From Burkholderia ambifaria (GTDB lineage: Bacteria > Pseudomonadota > Gammaproteobacteria > Burkholderiales > Burkholderiaceae), in assembly GCF_001443045.1 (NCBI RefSeq), contig NZ_LKPJ01000005.1:276900-340899 (forward strand): a stretch of DNA of 64,000 nt, written 5' to 3'. Shown piece after piece: positions 1-8,924 of the stretch. Positions within the stretch are counted from its first letter, which is position 1, and every line of letters begins with the position of its first letter. The translations under genes were made by a program, and so were the position numbers. Under the pieces are notes generated by a model. That model was not told where the DNA came from. It saw nothing but the letters and a program-made list of their open reading frames with translations, and ran no database searches.

Positions 1-123
1 GTGCCCGAACCCCGCTTCGTCGACCGCGTCGTACTGCGCTTCGGCATCGCCGACACCGCATCGCACTACCACGTGCCGCTGCTCGTGTCGCCGTGGTCGT
101 ACAGCACCTATCGCGGCAGCTGA
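1..123 (+). CDS. uraH: 5-hydroxyisourate hydrolase, C-terminal part
   Basis: This is the last 40 codons of an open frame that enters from the left edge. It ends in the tetrapeptide YRGS, the C-terminal signature of transthyretin-like 5-hydroxyisourate hydrolases, preceded by [16 protein letters not shown], which belongs to the active-site region of that family. The enzyme hydrolyses 5-hydroxyisourate, the product of urate oxidation, to OHCU. It lies 53 bp before puuD on the same strand, so the two probably form one unit. The start lies outside the window. Confidence 0.88.
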   Translation: MPEPRFVDRVVLRFGIADTASHYHVPLLVSPWSYSTYRGS

Positions 124-176
124 CACACGTATCGGCGCCCGCATCAAAGACAACGATCTGAGTCTGGAGGAGTTTC

Positions 177-1370
177 ATGGAAGGCTTCATCACCGACTGG
201 CTGAACCTCGCGCTGCGATGGCTGCACGTCATCGTCGCCATTGCGTGGATCGGCGAGTCCTTCTATTTCGTCGCACTCGACAACAGCCTGAAACCGCCTA
301 CCGACGCGAACCAGCGCAAGCGCGGCGTGTTCGGCGAACTGTGGCACGTCCACGGCGGCGGTTTCTACAACATGCAGAAGTACACGGTCGCCCCGCCGGA
401 AATGCCGGATGACCTGCACTGGTCGAAATGGCCGTCGTACACGACCTGGCTGTCGGGCTTCTCGCTGTTCTTCGTGCTGTACCTGCTCGCACCGAACACG
501 TACCTGATCGACAAGAGCGTGCTCGACATGGGCCCGGTGGTCGCCGTCGCATCCGCGCTCGGCTTCCTCGCGGCCGGCTGGATCGTCTACGACTCGCTGT
601 GCCGCATCCTCGGCACCAACGATCGCGTGCTCGGCATCTGCGTCGGCATCTATGTCGTCGTCGCCGCGTACCTCGCATGCCACATCTTCTCGGGCCGTGC
701 GGCATACCTGATCGTCGGCGCGATGCTCGCGACGATCATGTCGGCGAACGTGTTCTTCGTGATCATCCCCGGCCAGCGCAAGATGGTCGACAAGATGCTT
801 AAGGGCGAAGAGCCGAACCCGATCTACGGCAAGCGCGGCAAGCAGCGCTCGGTGCACAACACGTATTTCACGCTGCCGGTCGTGTTCGCGATGCTGTCGA
901 ACCACTATGCGATGACGTACACGAACAAGTTCAACTGGGTCGTGCTCGTGCTGATCATGCTGGCCGGCGCGCTGATCCGTCAGTTCTTCGTGATGCGCCA
1001 CCGCGGCAAGCAGCTGTGGTACCTGCCGATCGGCGGCGTCGCACTGCTGTCGGGCGCACTGGTGTGGACGATGCCCAAGCCGGTCGCACCGGAAGCACAG
1101 GCTGCCAACGCACCGAAGGTCGTGATCAACGACATCATGCCGATCCTGCAGCAGCGCTGCATCGAGTGCCACTCGGCCAAGCCGACGCTGATGGGCAGCG
1201 CGCCGGCCGGCGTGATGTTCGACACGCCGGACGAAGTGTCGAAGAATGCGCAGCGTATCTACGAACAGGCCGTGCGCCTGAAGGCGATGCCGATCGGCAA
1301 CGTCACGCACATGACCGACGACGAGCGCGTGAAGCTCGCCGCCTGGTTCGAGGGTGGCGCGGCCAAGTAA
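177..1370 (+). CDS. puuD: Cytochrome-linked urate oxidase (urate hydroxylase) PuuD
   Basis: This is a 397-residue inner-membrane protein with several hydrophobic segments in the first 300 residues (the Urate_ox_N region). A C-terminal cytochrome c domain carries a CIECH haem motif starting at Cys328. Known PuuD proteins oxidise urate to 5-hydroxyisourate and pass electrons to the respiratory chain rather than directly to oxygen as soluble uricase does. An AGGAG motif 7 bp before the ATG supports the start. It follows uraH directly, pairing two consecutive steps, and a strong terminator lies just downstream. The fused cytochrome domain and neighbours make the call firm. Confidence 0.93.
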   Translation: MEGFITDWLNLALRWLHVIVAIAWIGESFYFVALDNSLKPPTDANQRKRGVFGELWHVHGGGFYNMQKYTVAPPEMPDDLHWSKWPSYTTWLSGFSLFFVLYLLAPNTYLIDKSVLDMGPVVAVASALGFLAAGWIVYDSLCRILGTNDRVLGICVGIYVVVAAYLACHIFSGRAAYLIVGAMLATIMSANVFFVIIPGQRKMVDKMLKGEEPNPIYGKRGKQRSVHNTYFTLPVVFAMLSNHYAMTYTNKFNWVVLVLIMLAGALIRQFFVMRHRGKQLWYLPIGGVALLSGALVWTMPKPVAPEAQAANAPKVVINDIMPILQQRCIECHSAKPTLMGSAPAGVMFDTPDEVSKNAQRIYEQAVRLKAMPIGNVTHMTDDERVKLAAWFEGGAAK

Positions 1371-1417
1371 GCCGCCCTGCGCCGACTCTCGATCGCCGGC
1401 GCAATCCTCTCCGTTCG

Positions 1418-1445
1418 CGGGCCCGGAAACGGGCCCGTTTTTTTT
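1418..1445 (+). terminator. Intrinsic terminator after puuD
   Basis: A perfect 7-bp stem (CGGGCCC/GGGCCCG) with a 6-nt loop is followed by eight T residues. It ends the uraH-puuD transcript. Confidence 0.9.
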
Positions 1446-1468
1446 GCGCGTATGGAACGCGTTGCCCG

Positions 1469-1879
1469 CTAGCCGCGCATGGCGTCGCGCTGCAGCGCGA
1501 CGAGCGCATCGAGCGCGCGCGGGCCGTCGTCGAACGGCACGAAGATGTGATCGTGATATGCGGCGGCCATCACGTTGCAGCTGATGCCGGCTGCGCCCAA
1601 CGCCCGCGCGAACGCGGCCGTCAGGCCGACCGCCGCGAGATCCGAATGCACGGTCAGCGTGATCCACGCGGCGCGGAACAGCACGGGCCAGCCGCGGCGT
1701 GCGACCGTTTCCTCGCTGGCTACGACCGTCAGTCCTTCCGCTTCGCGGAACGTCGCAATCACTTCGGATAACGACACGTCTGCATCGGCCGGCAAAGACA
1801 CGAAGGCGAACGCACCCGGATGCAGTTCGGGCTGCATCGTGCGCAGCAGGACCGCGAGGTCGTTTTCAGGTTGGCTCAT
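1469..1879 (-). CDS. ACT domain protein (ACT_3/ACT_7 type)
   Basis: This 136-residue protein starts at MSQPEND; an upstream ATG at 1936 would add 19 residues that look unlike the family. The whole length fits two ACT-like halves found in small stand-alone proteins of proteobacteria: a first half with the PGAFAFVSLP segment and a second with ITLTVHSDLAAVGLTAAFA. ACT domains bind amino acids or other small effectors. No partner enzyme is fused and the physiological role is unknown. It is convergent with puuD, and neither candidate start has a strong Shine-Dalgarno sequence. Confidence 0.8.
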   Translation of the reverse strand: MSQPENDLAVLLRTMQPELHPGAFAFVSLPADADVSLSEVIATFREAEGLTVVASEETVARRGWPVLFRAAWITLTVHSDLAAVGLTAAFARALGAAGISCNVMAAAYHDHIFVPFDDGPRALDALVALQRDAMRG

Positions 1880-2223
1880 CTGAGGAACACGTCCGGAACC
1901 GGACGTCAGGCGGTTGAGTTGCGGCCACGATAGCATGCGGCCGCACCTGGTGTGCCTCGGCGCGCCTCAACGCAATCGCAGCCTGCTGCCGGCCGACCTG
2001 CCTTCGCCGACAGGCGCCGTCGTGATGAGCATCATGGATGCCCGACATCGCCATGCGCCGGTTCGTTGCGGCGACGCTGCCCGATGCGTCGTCGTTCGTC
2101 GCGCTGCTGCAGCGTGCGCATGAACAGCAACCGCCGGCCGCGCCGTGATGCGCGCGCGGCGAGCATAAAAAAACCCGCGCAAACTGCACGGGTTTCTTCG
2201 AACGGCAACGGCTGCGATCCGGC
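1880..2223. other. Intergenic stretch with little content
   Basis: These 344 bp separate the ACT gene from allA. The right part holds the allA terminator. A 36-codon frame at 2038-2148 (+) is present but has no ribosome-binding site or recognisable motif, and I do not call it a gene. Confidence 0.5.
2167..2195 (-). terminator. Intrinsic terminator after allA
   Basis: Read on the minus strand, AAACCCGTGC and GCGCGGGTTT pair around a short loop and run into a T tract. It lies 28 bp past the allA stop and closes the ureide operon. Confidence 0.85.
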
Positions 2224-2736
2224 TCAGGCCGTCACTGCATCCAGCGCGTCCTCGGTGAGCCACAGCGATTCCTGCAAGTCCTGCTCGTTCAGGTTCAGCC
2301 CGTCACCGCCGCGATCGACGACGATGAAGTCGCTGACGCCGCCCAGCGCGATCAGCGGGTGATGCCACACGCCCTTCGCATAGTTGACGCCCTGCCACCC
2401 GCTCGTCACGAACGCGCGGATCTTCGCCGGATCGAGATCGCCCGCGGGCGCCACGACGACGAGATACGGCTGGTCGTTCAGCGGTACGAATGCCTGGCTG
2501 CCGAGCGGATGACGCTCGAGCATCTTCACCTCGAACGGCAGCGTACGCGGCTGGCCGCGGAACAAATTGACGAGCGTACGGCCGTCTTCGTCGGTCACGT
2601 CGACTTTCGCGAGATCGTGAAAGCGGATCGTCGTGCCGAGGTTGATCGGAATCTGCTTCGCGCCTTCCGTCTCGATCACGTCGCCGAACGGCGCGAACGC
2701 TTCCTTGGTCAGCGGTTCGATTGCAAGCGTCTTCAT
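2224..2736 (-). CDS. allA: Ureidoglycolate lyase
   Basis: A 170-residue protein of the ureidoglycolate lyase (cupin-like) family. The [11 protein letters not shown] segment and the closing [18 protein letters not shown] segment are typical. It splits ureidoglycolate to glyoxylate and urea, the last step of the pathway encoded here. The ATG overlaps the alc stop codon (ATGA arrangement at 2733-2736), indicating translational coupling. The length matches the usual 160-170 residues. It is the last gene of a minus-strand operon and is followed by a terminator. Confidence 0.93.
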   Translation of the reverse strand: MKTLAIEPLTKEAFAPFGDVIETEGAKQIPINLGTTIRFHDLAKVDVTDEDGRTLVNLFRGQPRTLPFEVKMLERHPLGSQAFVPLNDQPYLVVVAPAGDLDPAKIRAFVTSGWQGVNYAKGVWHHPLIALGGVSDFIVVDRGGDGLNLNEQDLQESLWLTEDALDAVTA

Positions 2737-3746
2737 TTGTCGAGCGTCCCCCACAGACGCAGGCGCGATACGCCGCCGTCCGGAATGATGTTCAGGCGCA
2801 CGTGGGTCACCGGGCCCAGCGAGGCGATTTCGTGTTCGAAGTAATGCTGCTTGTCCATCTGCAGCTTCTGTTCGCCGAGCAGCACCGGCCAGAACATCGA
2901 CTGCGTGATCAGCGAACTGTCGGTGCCGCCCGACACGTACGCGGCCTGGATCGAGCAGCGGTCCGGGTAGTTGCCCTTGAAGAACGCGGTGTCGACTTCG
3001 ATCTTGCGGATCACGCCCGGCTGCGCGAGCGCGATGATCGCCCAGTCGTTGCCTGGTTCGCGGCGGCGACGGGTTTCCCAGCCGTCGCCCATGTTCACGC
3101 CGCGGCCCGGCAGCAGCAGGTTCGACGCGACGCCGAAGTGCTGGTTGTTCGCGGCCACCACGTAGCCGCCGTTTTCCATCGCCGCGAGATCGAACTGCTC
3201 GGTCGCGCTCGCGCCGGCCCAGTCGAGCTGCGGCTGACCGTACACGCGCAGGCGCGCGATGCCGCCGTCCGGATAGATGTTCACGCGCAGATGCGTGAAC
3301 GCACGGGCGTCGCTCGCTTCGACGTAGTGATGGCTGTTGCCCTGCAGCGTCGTCGACGGCACGATCTCGACCCACTCGGTCGCCTGCGTCGGCGCGCCGT
3401 CGGCCACGAACGCGGCCTCGATCGACGCGGCCGGCGGGAAGTTGCCGGTGAAGTGGCTCGTGTCGATGTCGAACCCCTTGATCACGCCCGGGCGCGCCAG
3501 CTTGACGATGCACCAGTCATAGCCCGTCGTGCGCTTGCGGCGCGTCTCCCAGCCGTCCATCCACTTGCCGTGGTCGTCGTACTTGCCGGGGATGAATACC
3601 GCCGGCTCGGGGTTCAGCATCCGGTCCTTCGGCGCGAAGAAGTCGTCGCTGGCCTCGAGCGCCTGCGCACCGAGACGCGGGTCGGCGAGATTCACGTAAC
3701 GCCGCGTGAAATCGGGTGCGTTCGGATCGAGAAGCGGAACAGCCAT
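2733..3746 (-). CDS. alc: Allantoicase
   Basis: This 337-residue protein hydrolyses allantoate to ureidoglycolate and urea. Two tandem allantoicase repeats are visible. Each has a GWETRR motif (GWETRRKR, then GWETRRRR) followed by a P-G-V-I-[KR] strand and an FTGNFP or FKGNYP loop, so the internal duplication of the family is intact. The start at MAVPLLDP is preceded by AAGGAAA on the minus strand; the longer upstream frame looks non-coding. It sits between uraD (62 bp upstream) and allA (4-bp overlap). Confidence 0.94.
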   Translation of the reverse strand: MAVPLLDPNAPDFTRRYVNLADPRLGAQALEASDDFFAPKDRMLNPEPAVFIPGKYDDHGKWMDGWETRRKRTTGYDWCIVKLARPGVIKGFDIDTSHFTGNFPPAASIEAAFVADGAPTQATEWVEIVPSTTLQGNSHHYVEASDARAFTHLRVNIYPDGGIARLRVYGQPQLDWAGASATEQFDLAAMENGGYVVAANNQHFGVASNLLLPGRGVNMGDGWETRRRREPGNDWAIIALAQPGVIRKIEVDTAFFKGNYPDRCSIQAAYVSGGTDSSLITQSMFWPVLLGEQKLQMDKQHYFEHEIASLGPVTHVRLNIIPDGGVSRLRLWGTLDK

Positions 3747-3808
3747 GATGTTTCCTTGTTTCAGTGAGGCGATCAGGCCGCTGCGACGCAGCAGGCCGTG
3801 TTGCGGTG

Positions 3809-4330
3809 TCAGGCGTCGATCAGGTCGTCGAGCCGGAAGCGCGCGATCCGGTAGATCTGGTCGAGGCTCGTGCGCAGTTCCTCGGTGCACGAATGATTCA
3901 CGCGCGACTCGAAGTTCGCGATGATGCCGTGCCGGTCATAGCCGCGCACCGCGAGGATGAACGGGAAGCCGAACTTCTCGCGATACGTGCGGTTCAGCGT
4001 CAGCAGCTTGTCGAACTCTTCCTGCGTGCACTGGTCGAGACCCGCGCCGCTCTGCTCGCGCGTCGACTCGGCCGTCAGCTCGCCGCGCACGGCGGCCTTG
4101 CCGGCCAGCTCCGGGTGAGCGTTGATCAATGCGAGCTGGCGCGCTTCGCCGCCCGTCTCCACCGCATTCGACATCGTCTCGTGCAGCGCGTCGATGCTCG
4201 CGAACGGCCGCTCGCCCGCGGCAACCTCGGCCACCCACGGCGAATGTTCGAAGATCCCCGACAGCGCCGCGACGAATGCGCTCGGCGCCATCGTGTTCAG
4301 TTGATTCAACGTGTAACGCATCGCCTTCAT
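3809..4330 (-). CDS. uraD: OHCU decarboxylase
   Basis: This 173-residue enzyme decarboxylates 2-oxo-4-hydroxy-4-carboxy-5-ureidoimidazoline, giving S-allantoin. Visible family features are the segment DALHETM with the likely catalytic His50, the HPELAGKAA motif, and [15 protein letters not shown] near the C-terminus. The ATG overlaps the stop of puuE (ATGA), so the two are coupled. With uraH it handles the unstable intermediates made by PuuD. An internal ATG three codons later is possible. Confidence 0.94.
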   Translation of the reverse strand: MKAMRYTLNQLNTMAPSAFVAALSGIFEHSPWVAEVAAGERPFASIDALHETMSNAVETGGEARQLALINAHPELAGKAAVRGELTAESTREQSGAGLDQCTQEEFDKLLTLNRTYREKFGFPFILAVRGYDRHGIIANFESRVNHSCTEELRTSLDQIYRIARFRLDDLIDA

Positions 4331-5280
4331 GCTTTCCCTTCGTTTCGATGATTGGGCTGATACGGATGATGTTCACGCCAATGACGCGCGATATCGACAC
4401 GGCGCGTCACCCATACGCGATCGTGCTTCTCGATGTGATCGAGAAAACGCTGCAGCCCGCGGAAACGTCCCGGACGGCCGAGCAGGCGGCAGTGCATGCC
4501 GATCGACAGCATCTTCGGCGCCTCGTCGCCCTCTGCGTACAGCACGTCGAACGCGTCGCGCAGGTAGTCGAAGAAGTGATCGCCGGTGTTGAAGCCCTGC
4601 GGCGTCGCGAAGCGCATGTCGTTCGTATCGAGCGTATACGGCACGATCAGTTGCGGCGACGTGCTGCCGCCCGACACCTCGACGTCCATCCAGAACGGCA
4701 GGTCGTCGCCATAGTTGTCCGAGTCGTACAGGAAACCGCCGTATTCCGCGACGAGACGGTGCGTGTTCGGGCTGTCGCGGCCGGTGTACCAGCCGAGCGG
4801 ACGCTCGCCCGTCACGCGCTCGATCGCTTCCATCCCGAGGCGCATGTGCTCGGCCTCGAGCTCGGGCGTCATGCTCTGGTAGTGGATCCAGCGCCAGCCA
4901 TGGCATGCGATCTCATGGCCGAGCTCGACGAAGGCGCGCGCGAGTTCCGGATGGCGCTCGACCGCCATGCCGACGCCGAAGACGGTCAACGGCAGCCCGC
5001 GCTTCTCGAATTCGCGCAGGATGCGCCACACGCCGGCACGCGAACCGTATTCGTAGATCGACTCCATGCTCATGTGGCGGTCCGGATACGCGGCCGCGCC
5101 GACGATTTCGGACAGGAACTGCTCGGAGCCCGGATCGCCGTGCAGCACACAGTTCTCGCCGCCCTCCTCGTAGTTCAGGACGAATTGCACGGCGACGCGG
5201 GCGCGCCCGGGCCAGTTCGCCTGCACGGGATGGCGGCCGTAGCCGATCAGGTCGCGAGGATAGTTGGGATCGAGTGACAT
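4327..5280 (-). CDS. puuE: Allantoinase PuuE (polysaccharide-deacetylase fold)
   Basis: A 317-residue NodB-fold protein of the PuuE type, unrelated to the amidohydrolase AllB. It opens with DPNYPRDLIGYGRHP and contains HEIACHGWRWIHYQ, both typical of PuuE. It hydrolyses allantoin to allantoate. The start at 5280 (MSLDPNYP) fits the family; an in-frame ATG at 5325 would add 15 residues. Its position between the racemase and uraD fits the pathway order. The only alternative would be a generic chitin/peptidoglycan deacetylase, which the neighbours argue against. Confidence 0.92.
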   Translation of the reverse strand: MSLDPNYPRDLIGYGRHPVQANWPGRARVAVQFVLNYEEGGENCVLHGDPGSEQFLSEIVGAAAYPDRHMSMESIYEYGSRAGVWRILREFEKRGLPLTVFGVGMAVERHPELARAFVELGHEIACHGWRWIHYQSMTPELEAEHMRLGMEAIERVTGERPLGWYTGRDSPNTHRLVAEYGGFLYDSDNYGDDLPFWMDVEVSGGSTSPQLIVPYTLDTNDMRFATPQGFNTGDHFFDYLRDAFDVLYAEGDEAPKMLSIGMHCRLLGRPGRFRGLQRFLDHIEKHDRVWVTRRVDIARHWREHHPYQPNHRNEGKA

Positions 5281-5430
5281 GGGTTCGAAGTGCGGCGAAA
5301 GTTCGCTGAAATAATGGGTTCGCATCGACTCGCGCGGGTGCCGGAGGCCGGCCGCACGAGCCGACGCGATGACGGCCCAGTGTAGCGAAAAGGTTCATAC
5401 GCGCCCATACAGCCGCGCAGATAGTGCATG

Positions 5431-6267
5431 TCAGACGGAGTGTATGTGCGGTTGCGGCAAATTCGGGACCGGTTCCGATGCGGCGACCCCGCTGCGCGCG
5501 GTGGCGGCGGGCAACACGGCCGCCGACGCATCCTCCGACGGGCTGAAACGCGCGAATTCGCCGTCGTAGCGCTTCGGCAGCGGCCGCGCATAGTCGCCGC
5601 GCTTCGCGGTCGCGAGACGCAGCGCGACGAGCGCCTCGGCCCACTTGACGGCCGCCGTCACGCCCTCGACCACCGGAGCGCCGATCTGCTGCTCGATCTC
5701 GTGCGCGAATTCGGCCATCCCCGCGCAGCCGAGCACGATCGCGTCGGCCCCGTCCTCGTCGAGTGCGCGCCGGCATTCGTCGACGATGATCCGCCGCGCG
5801 GCCGAGCCGGGCCGGTCGAGCTCGAGCACCGCGACGTCGGTTGCGCGCACGTTGCGGCAGAACCGCTTCATCCCGTAGCGCTCGGCGAGATGCCACGCCA
5901 TCCCGCAGGTGCGCGCGAGCGTCGTGACGACCGAAAAGCCCGGCGCGAGCACGCTCGCCGCGTGCATCGCCGCCTCGGCGATCCCGATTACCGGCCCGCG
6001 CGCGATCTCGCGCGCCGCATACAGGCCCGGGTCGCCGAAACACGCGATCACGTACGCATCGCAGCCGTCGCGCTCGCCCTGCGCGATCTCGGCCAGTAAA
6101 CCGGGCGTCGCGAGTGCCTCGTCGTAATAGCCTTCGATCGACGGCGGCCCCATCGGCGGGCTCACCGCGATGACCTCGGTGCCCGCTGCCGCGACTTCGC
6201 GCGCGCAGCGCCCCATCGCATCGGTCATCCGCTGCGTCGTATTCGGATTGATCAGCTTGATCTTCAT
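5431..6267 (-). CDS. Asp/Glu-hydantoin racemase family, probable allantoin racemase
   Basis: A 278-residue protein of the cofactor-independent Asp/Glu/hydantoin racemase family. The two catalytic cysteines expected for this fold are visible: Cys76 in ACFGDPG and Cys181 in LGCAGM. HpxA-type members interconvert R- and S-allantoin, needed because allantoin racemises while PuuE is stereospecific; the substrate is inferred from the neighbours. The C-terminal 35 residues are rich in Ala, Ser and Pro and look like a disordered tail. It lies 10 bp downstream of the permease gene. Confidence 0.85.
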   Translation of the reverse strand: MKIKLINPNTTQRMTDAMGRCAREVAAAGTEVIAVSPPMGPPSIEGYYDEALATPGLLAEIAQGERDGCDAYVIACFGDPGLYAAREIARGPVIGIAEAAMHAASVLAPGFSVVTTLARTCGMAWHLAERYGMKRFCRNVRATDVAVLELDRPGSAARRIIVDECRRALDEDGADAIVLGCAGMAEFAHEIEQQIGAPVVEGVTAAVKWAEALVALRLATAKRGDYARPLPKRYDGEFARFSPSEDASAAVLPAATARSGVAASEPVPNLPQPHIHSV

Positions 6268-6277
6268 CGCGCGCTCC

Positions 6278-7762
6278 TCAGGTCTTCGTGCTCACGAGCA
6301 GCCGGTAGAACACGAAGCCGAGCCCCGCGCCGATGAACCACGAGAAGTTCGCGGCGGCCTGCCAGCCCGGCACCATCACGCAGATGACGGCGATCACCGC
6401 GGCCGGCAGCAGCGCGGCGAGCGCGCGGCGGTTCACGCCGCCCGTGTACCAGTAGGTGCCGCTCTCCGACATCGTGTACAGGTCGTCGCGTACGAGCCGG
6501 CCGCGCTTGACGAGATAGAAGTCGGCGATCAGCACGCCGTACAGCGGGCCGATGAACGCGCCGAGCACGTCGAGCGTGTAGTGGATCACGGCCGGGTTGT
6601 TGAACAGGTTCCACGGCGTGATGAAGATCGACGCGACGGCCGCGAGCATCCCGCCCGCGCGCCAGCTGATCAGCCGCGGCGCGACGTTCGAGAAGTCGAA
6701 CGCGGGCGACACGAAGTTCGCGACGATGTTGATGCCGATCGTCGCGATCGTGAACGTCAGCGCGCCGAGGATCACGGCGGTCGGATGGTCGATGCGGCCG
6801 ACCGTCTCGACGGGGTCGGTGATGAGTTCGCCGAACACCGGCAGCGTCGCGGCCGTGGTGATCACCGTGACGAGCGAGAACGCGAGGAAGTTGACCGGCA
6901 GCCCCCAGAAGTTGCCGCGCTTCACTTCGCCGAACGAGCGGCAATAGCGCGAGAAGTCGCCGAAATTCAGCATCGGCCCGGAGAAGTACGACACGACGAG
7001 CGACACCGCCGTGATCATCACCGGAATCACTTCCGCGCCGTGATACTTGACGCCGCCGAGGTTGAGGCCGATGTTGCGCCAGCCCGCGCGCCACACCATG
7101 TAGCCGGCCAGGATGAACATCACGACGTAGACGGCCGGGCCCGCGAAGTCGATGAACTTCTTGATCGTCTCCATCCCGTTCCAGAATACGAACGCCTGCA
7201 GCACCCACAGGAGCATGAAGCCGGCCCAGCCGATCGCCGACAGCCCGAGGAAGCCGTAGCGATGGACGTCCGCGTACGGCATCCATTGCGGGAAAAACTT
7301 CAGCACGACGATCACGAGCGCGCTGGACGCGAGATAGGTCTGGATGCCGTACCACGCGATCGCGATCAACCCGCGGATCACGGCCGGCACGTTCGCACCC
7401 AGCACGCCGAATGTCGCGCGGCACGCGACCGGATACGGCACGCCGACCTGCTGGCTCGGCCGCGCGATCAGGTTGCACAACCGGTTCACGAGCGTGATGC
7501 CGACGATCAGCGCGATCAGCACCTGCCAGCTCGTCAGCCCGAGCGCGAACAGGCTGCCCGCGAACACGTAGCCGCCGACGCTGTGCACGTCCGACATCCA
7601 GAACGCGAAGATGTTGTACGACCCCCATGTCTGATTCTTAAGGGGTGCCAAATCTTCGTTGTACAAACGTGGACTGTAGCCATCCGGCAATGCGGAACCG
7701 CCGCCCGCGCCGCCTTCTTCCGCCGGATAGGCGCTGTCGTGCGCCACACTGAACTGAGCCAT
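6278..7762 (-). CDS. NCS1 family nucleobase/allantoin:cation symporter
   Basis: A 494-residue inner-membrane protein with about twelve hydrophobic segments, belonging to the nucleobase:cation symporter-1 family (PucI, CodB, Mhp1 relatives). The N-terminal NEDLAPLKNQTWGSYNIFAFW segment is characteristic. The start at MAQFSV has a strong AAGGAGA ribosome-binding site; the upstream extension is not coding. Its place in the ureide operon suggests import of allantoin, urate or another purine product. The exact substrate cannot be read from the sequence. Confidence 0.88.
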   Translation of the reverse strand: MAQFSVAHDSAYPAEEGGAGGGSALPDGYSPRLYNEDLAPLKNQTWGSYNIFAFWMSDVHSVGGYVFAGSLFALGLTSWQVLIALIVGITLVNRLCNLIARPSQQVGVPYPVACRATFGVLGANVPAVIRGLIAIAWYGIQTYLASSALVIVVLKFFPQWMPYADVHRYGFLGLSAIGWAGFMLLWVLQAFVFWNGMETIKKFIDFAGPAVYVVMFILAGYMVWRAGWRNIGLNLGGVKYHGAEVIPVMITAVSLVVSYFSGPMLNFGDFSRYCRSFGEVKRGNFWGLPVNFLAFSLVTVITTAATLPVFGELITDPVETVGRIDHPTAVILGALTFTIATIGINIVANFVSPAFDFSNVAPRLISWRAGGMLAAVASIFITPWNLFNNPAVIHYTLDVLGAFIGPLYGVLIADFYLVKRGRLVRDDLYTMSESGTYWYTGGVNRRALAALLPAAVIAVICVMVPGWQAAANFSWFIGAGLGFVFYRLLVSTKT

Positions 7763-7911
7763 GACTTCTCCTTGACGCGGCCGAACGGCCGCTCCACCGC
7801 CATCGATATCGCTCCGGATCGTTGCCCGGAGTCGGACTGGCGGCCGGCGGCGTGAACCGCCGGCCTGCATTGCTCTCGTCGTGTGGCGCGCGGGCCGGTT
7901 CGCGTCGCCGC

Positions 7912-8616
7912 TCAGGCGCCGCCGAACACTTCGCGCAAATCGACCTGCCCTTGCGCGGGCCGGTCCAGCATCTTCAGTTCAACATGCTGCAGGTGGTGCG
8001 CCATCAGCGCCGCCGCCCGCTTCGGATCCCCCGCCTCCAGCGCGGCCAGGATCTCGTCGTGGTCGTCGAACGAGCACGGGCTGCGCCCGTGCGATTCGTA
8101 CAGTGCCGACATCAGCGTCGAGCGTGCGACGAGCCCGTCGAGGCATTCGCAGAGCGTCGCATTGCCCATCAGCGCGGCAAGCGCCGTATGGAATTCTCCC
8201 GACAGGCGGATCCACGCTGCGAAGTCGTGCCGCTCGAACGCCTTGCGCTCCTTGTCGATCAGCGCGGCGACGCCTTTCAGCCGCTTCGCGCCCGGCCCCG
8301 TCGCGAGCCGCTCGACGACGGCCAGCTCGATGATCCGGCGCATCTCGAACACCTCGTGCACGTCCTGCAGCGTCGGACTCGCGACGAACGCGCCGCGGTT
8401 CGGCTCGAGATCGACCAGCTTGTCGGCCGCGAGCTGCGCGAGCGCCTGCCGGATCGTCCCGCGCTTCACGCCGAACACGTCGCAGAGCTGCGCCTCCGTC
8501 AGCTTCGCGCCGGGCGCGAGCCGATGCTCGAGGATCGCGGTGCGAATCCGCTCGGCGATCGCTTCAGGACCGGCGGTGCCGGACGGATGGGAATCAGGCT
8601 CGTTCATGATCTGCAT
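7912..8616 (-). CDS. GntR/FCD family transcriptional regulator
   Basis: This 234-residue regulator has an N-terminal winged helix (about residues 18-82, with the recognition segment FGVKRGTIRQAL) and a C-terminal FCD ligand domain containing EVFEMRRIIE, GEFHTAL and HHLQHVE, whose histidines usually bind a metal. It is the first gene of the minus-strand run leading into the permease, so it probably controls the ureide operon. Two ATGs, at 8616 and 8607, are possible. A candidate promoter overlapping an operator lies immediately upstream. Confidence 0.87.
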   Translation of the reverse strand: MQIMNEPDSHPSGTAGPEAIAERIRTAILEHRLAPGAKLTEAQLCDVFGVKRGTIRQALAQLAADKLVDLEPNRGAFVASPTLQDVHEVFEMRRIIELAVVERLATGPGAKRLKGVAALIDKERKAFERHDFAAWIRLSGEFHTALAALMGNATLCECLDGLVARSTLMSALYESHGRSPCSFDDHDEILAALEAGDPKRAAALMAHHLQHVELKMLDRPAQGQVDLREVFGGA

Positions 8617-8631
8617 CGTGTGATGGTCCTT

Positions 8632-8659
8632 ATCCTAGAACGGACATAAAGATTGTCAA
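8632..8659 (-). promoter_or_regulatory. Candidate promoter of the GntR regulator
   Basis: On the minus strand a perfect TTGACA (8659-8654) is followed after 16 bp by TAGGAT (8637-8632). The -35 box lies inside the operator-like palindrome. If used, the leader would be only about 10 nt before the ATG at 8616. Confidence 0.6.
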
Positions 8660-8662
8660 CAA
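8653..8662. promoter_or_regulatory. Operator candidate 1, TTGTCAACAA
   Basis: A palindrome TTGT-N2-ACAA (one more matching base on each side). It covers the -35 box of the regulator's candidate promoter, a position suited to autorepression by the GntR/FCD protein. The same 10-mer recurs inverted at 8796. Confidence 0.55.
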
Positions 8663-8795
8663 TTCTTTTCCTTAAATGCGCACAATCCGTGTGCATTTCA
8701 TCGTGCCAGATTCGTGCGCGGCGCACGGAATCCAGGCACATCAAGGCTCTATGGCTTATCCAAGGCGGCTCACGGTGTATACCCTCTCGGTCATT

Positions 8796-8805
8796 TTGTT
8801 GACAA
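8796..8805. promoter_or_regulatory. Operator candidate 2, TTGTTGACAA
   Basis: This is the exact reverse complement of site 1, with arms extended to TTTTGT/ACAAAA (8794-8807). It lies 143 bp from site 1 and contains a plus-strand TTGACA, but no good -10 box follows. Confidence 0.5.
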
Positions 8806-8877
8806 AAATGGTGCATGTCACAACTTCATCCCGATTGATGTCGACGAAAATTTTCGACCGTTAGTTGCACACTTACT

Positions 8878-8906
8878 TAAAGAAAAAGGCGGGAAACCCC
8901 GCCTTT
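8878..8906 (-). terminator. Intrinsic terminator after ldcA
   Basis: On the minus strand a 9-bp stem (AAAGGCGGG/CCCGCCTTT) with a 4-nt loop runs into a T-rich tract, 18 bp past the ldcA stop. Confidence 0.85.
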
Positions 8907-8924
8907 CGAAGGTACCTGCCCGGC

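Larger units (their letters stand above)
8617..8924. other. Regulatory intergenic region
   Basis: These 308 bp between the GntR gene and the end of ldcA are distinctly AT-rich for this genome. They hold a candidate promoter for the regulator, two identical 10-bp palindromic sites and the ldcA terminator. No convincing gene was seen. Confidence 0.6.

Noticed and set aside
7763..7911. Separate promoter with operator for the NCS1 permease gene
   Set aside because: No copy of the TTGTnnACAA motif and no convincing -35/-10 pair was seen in this gap.
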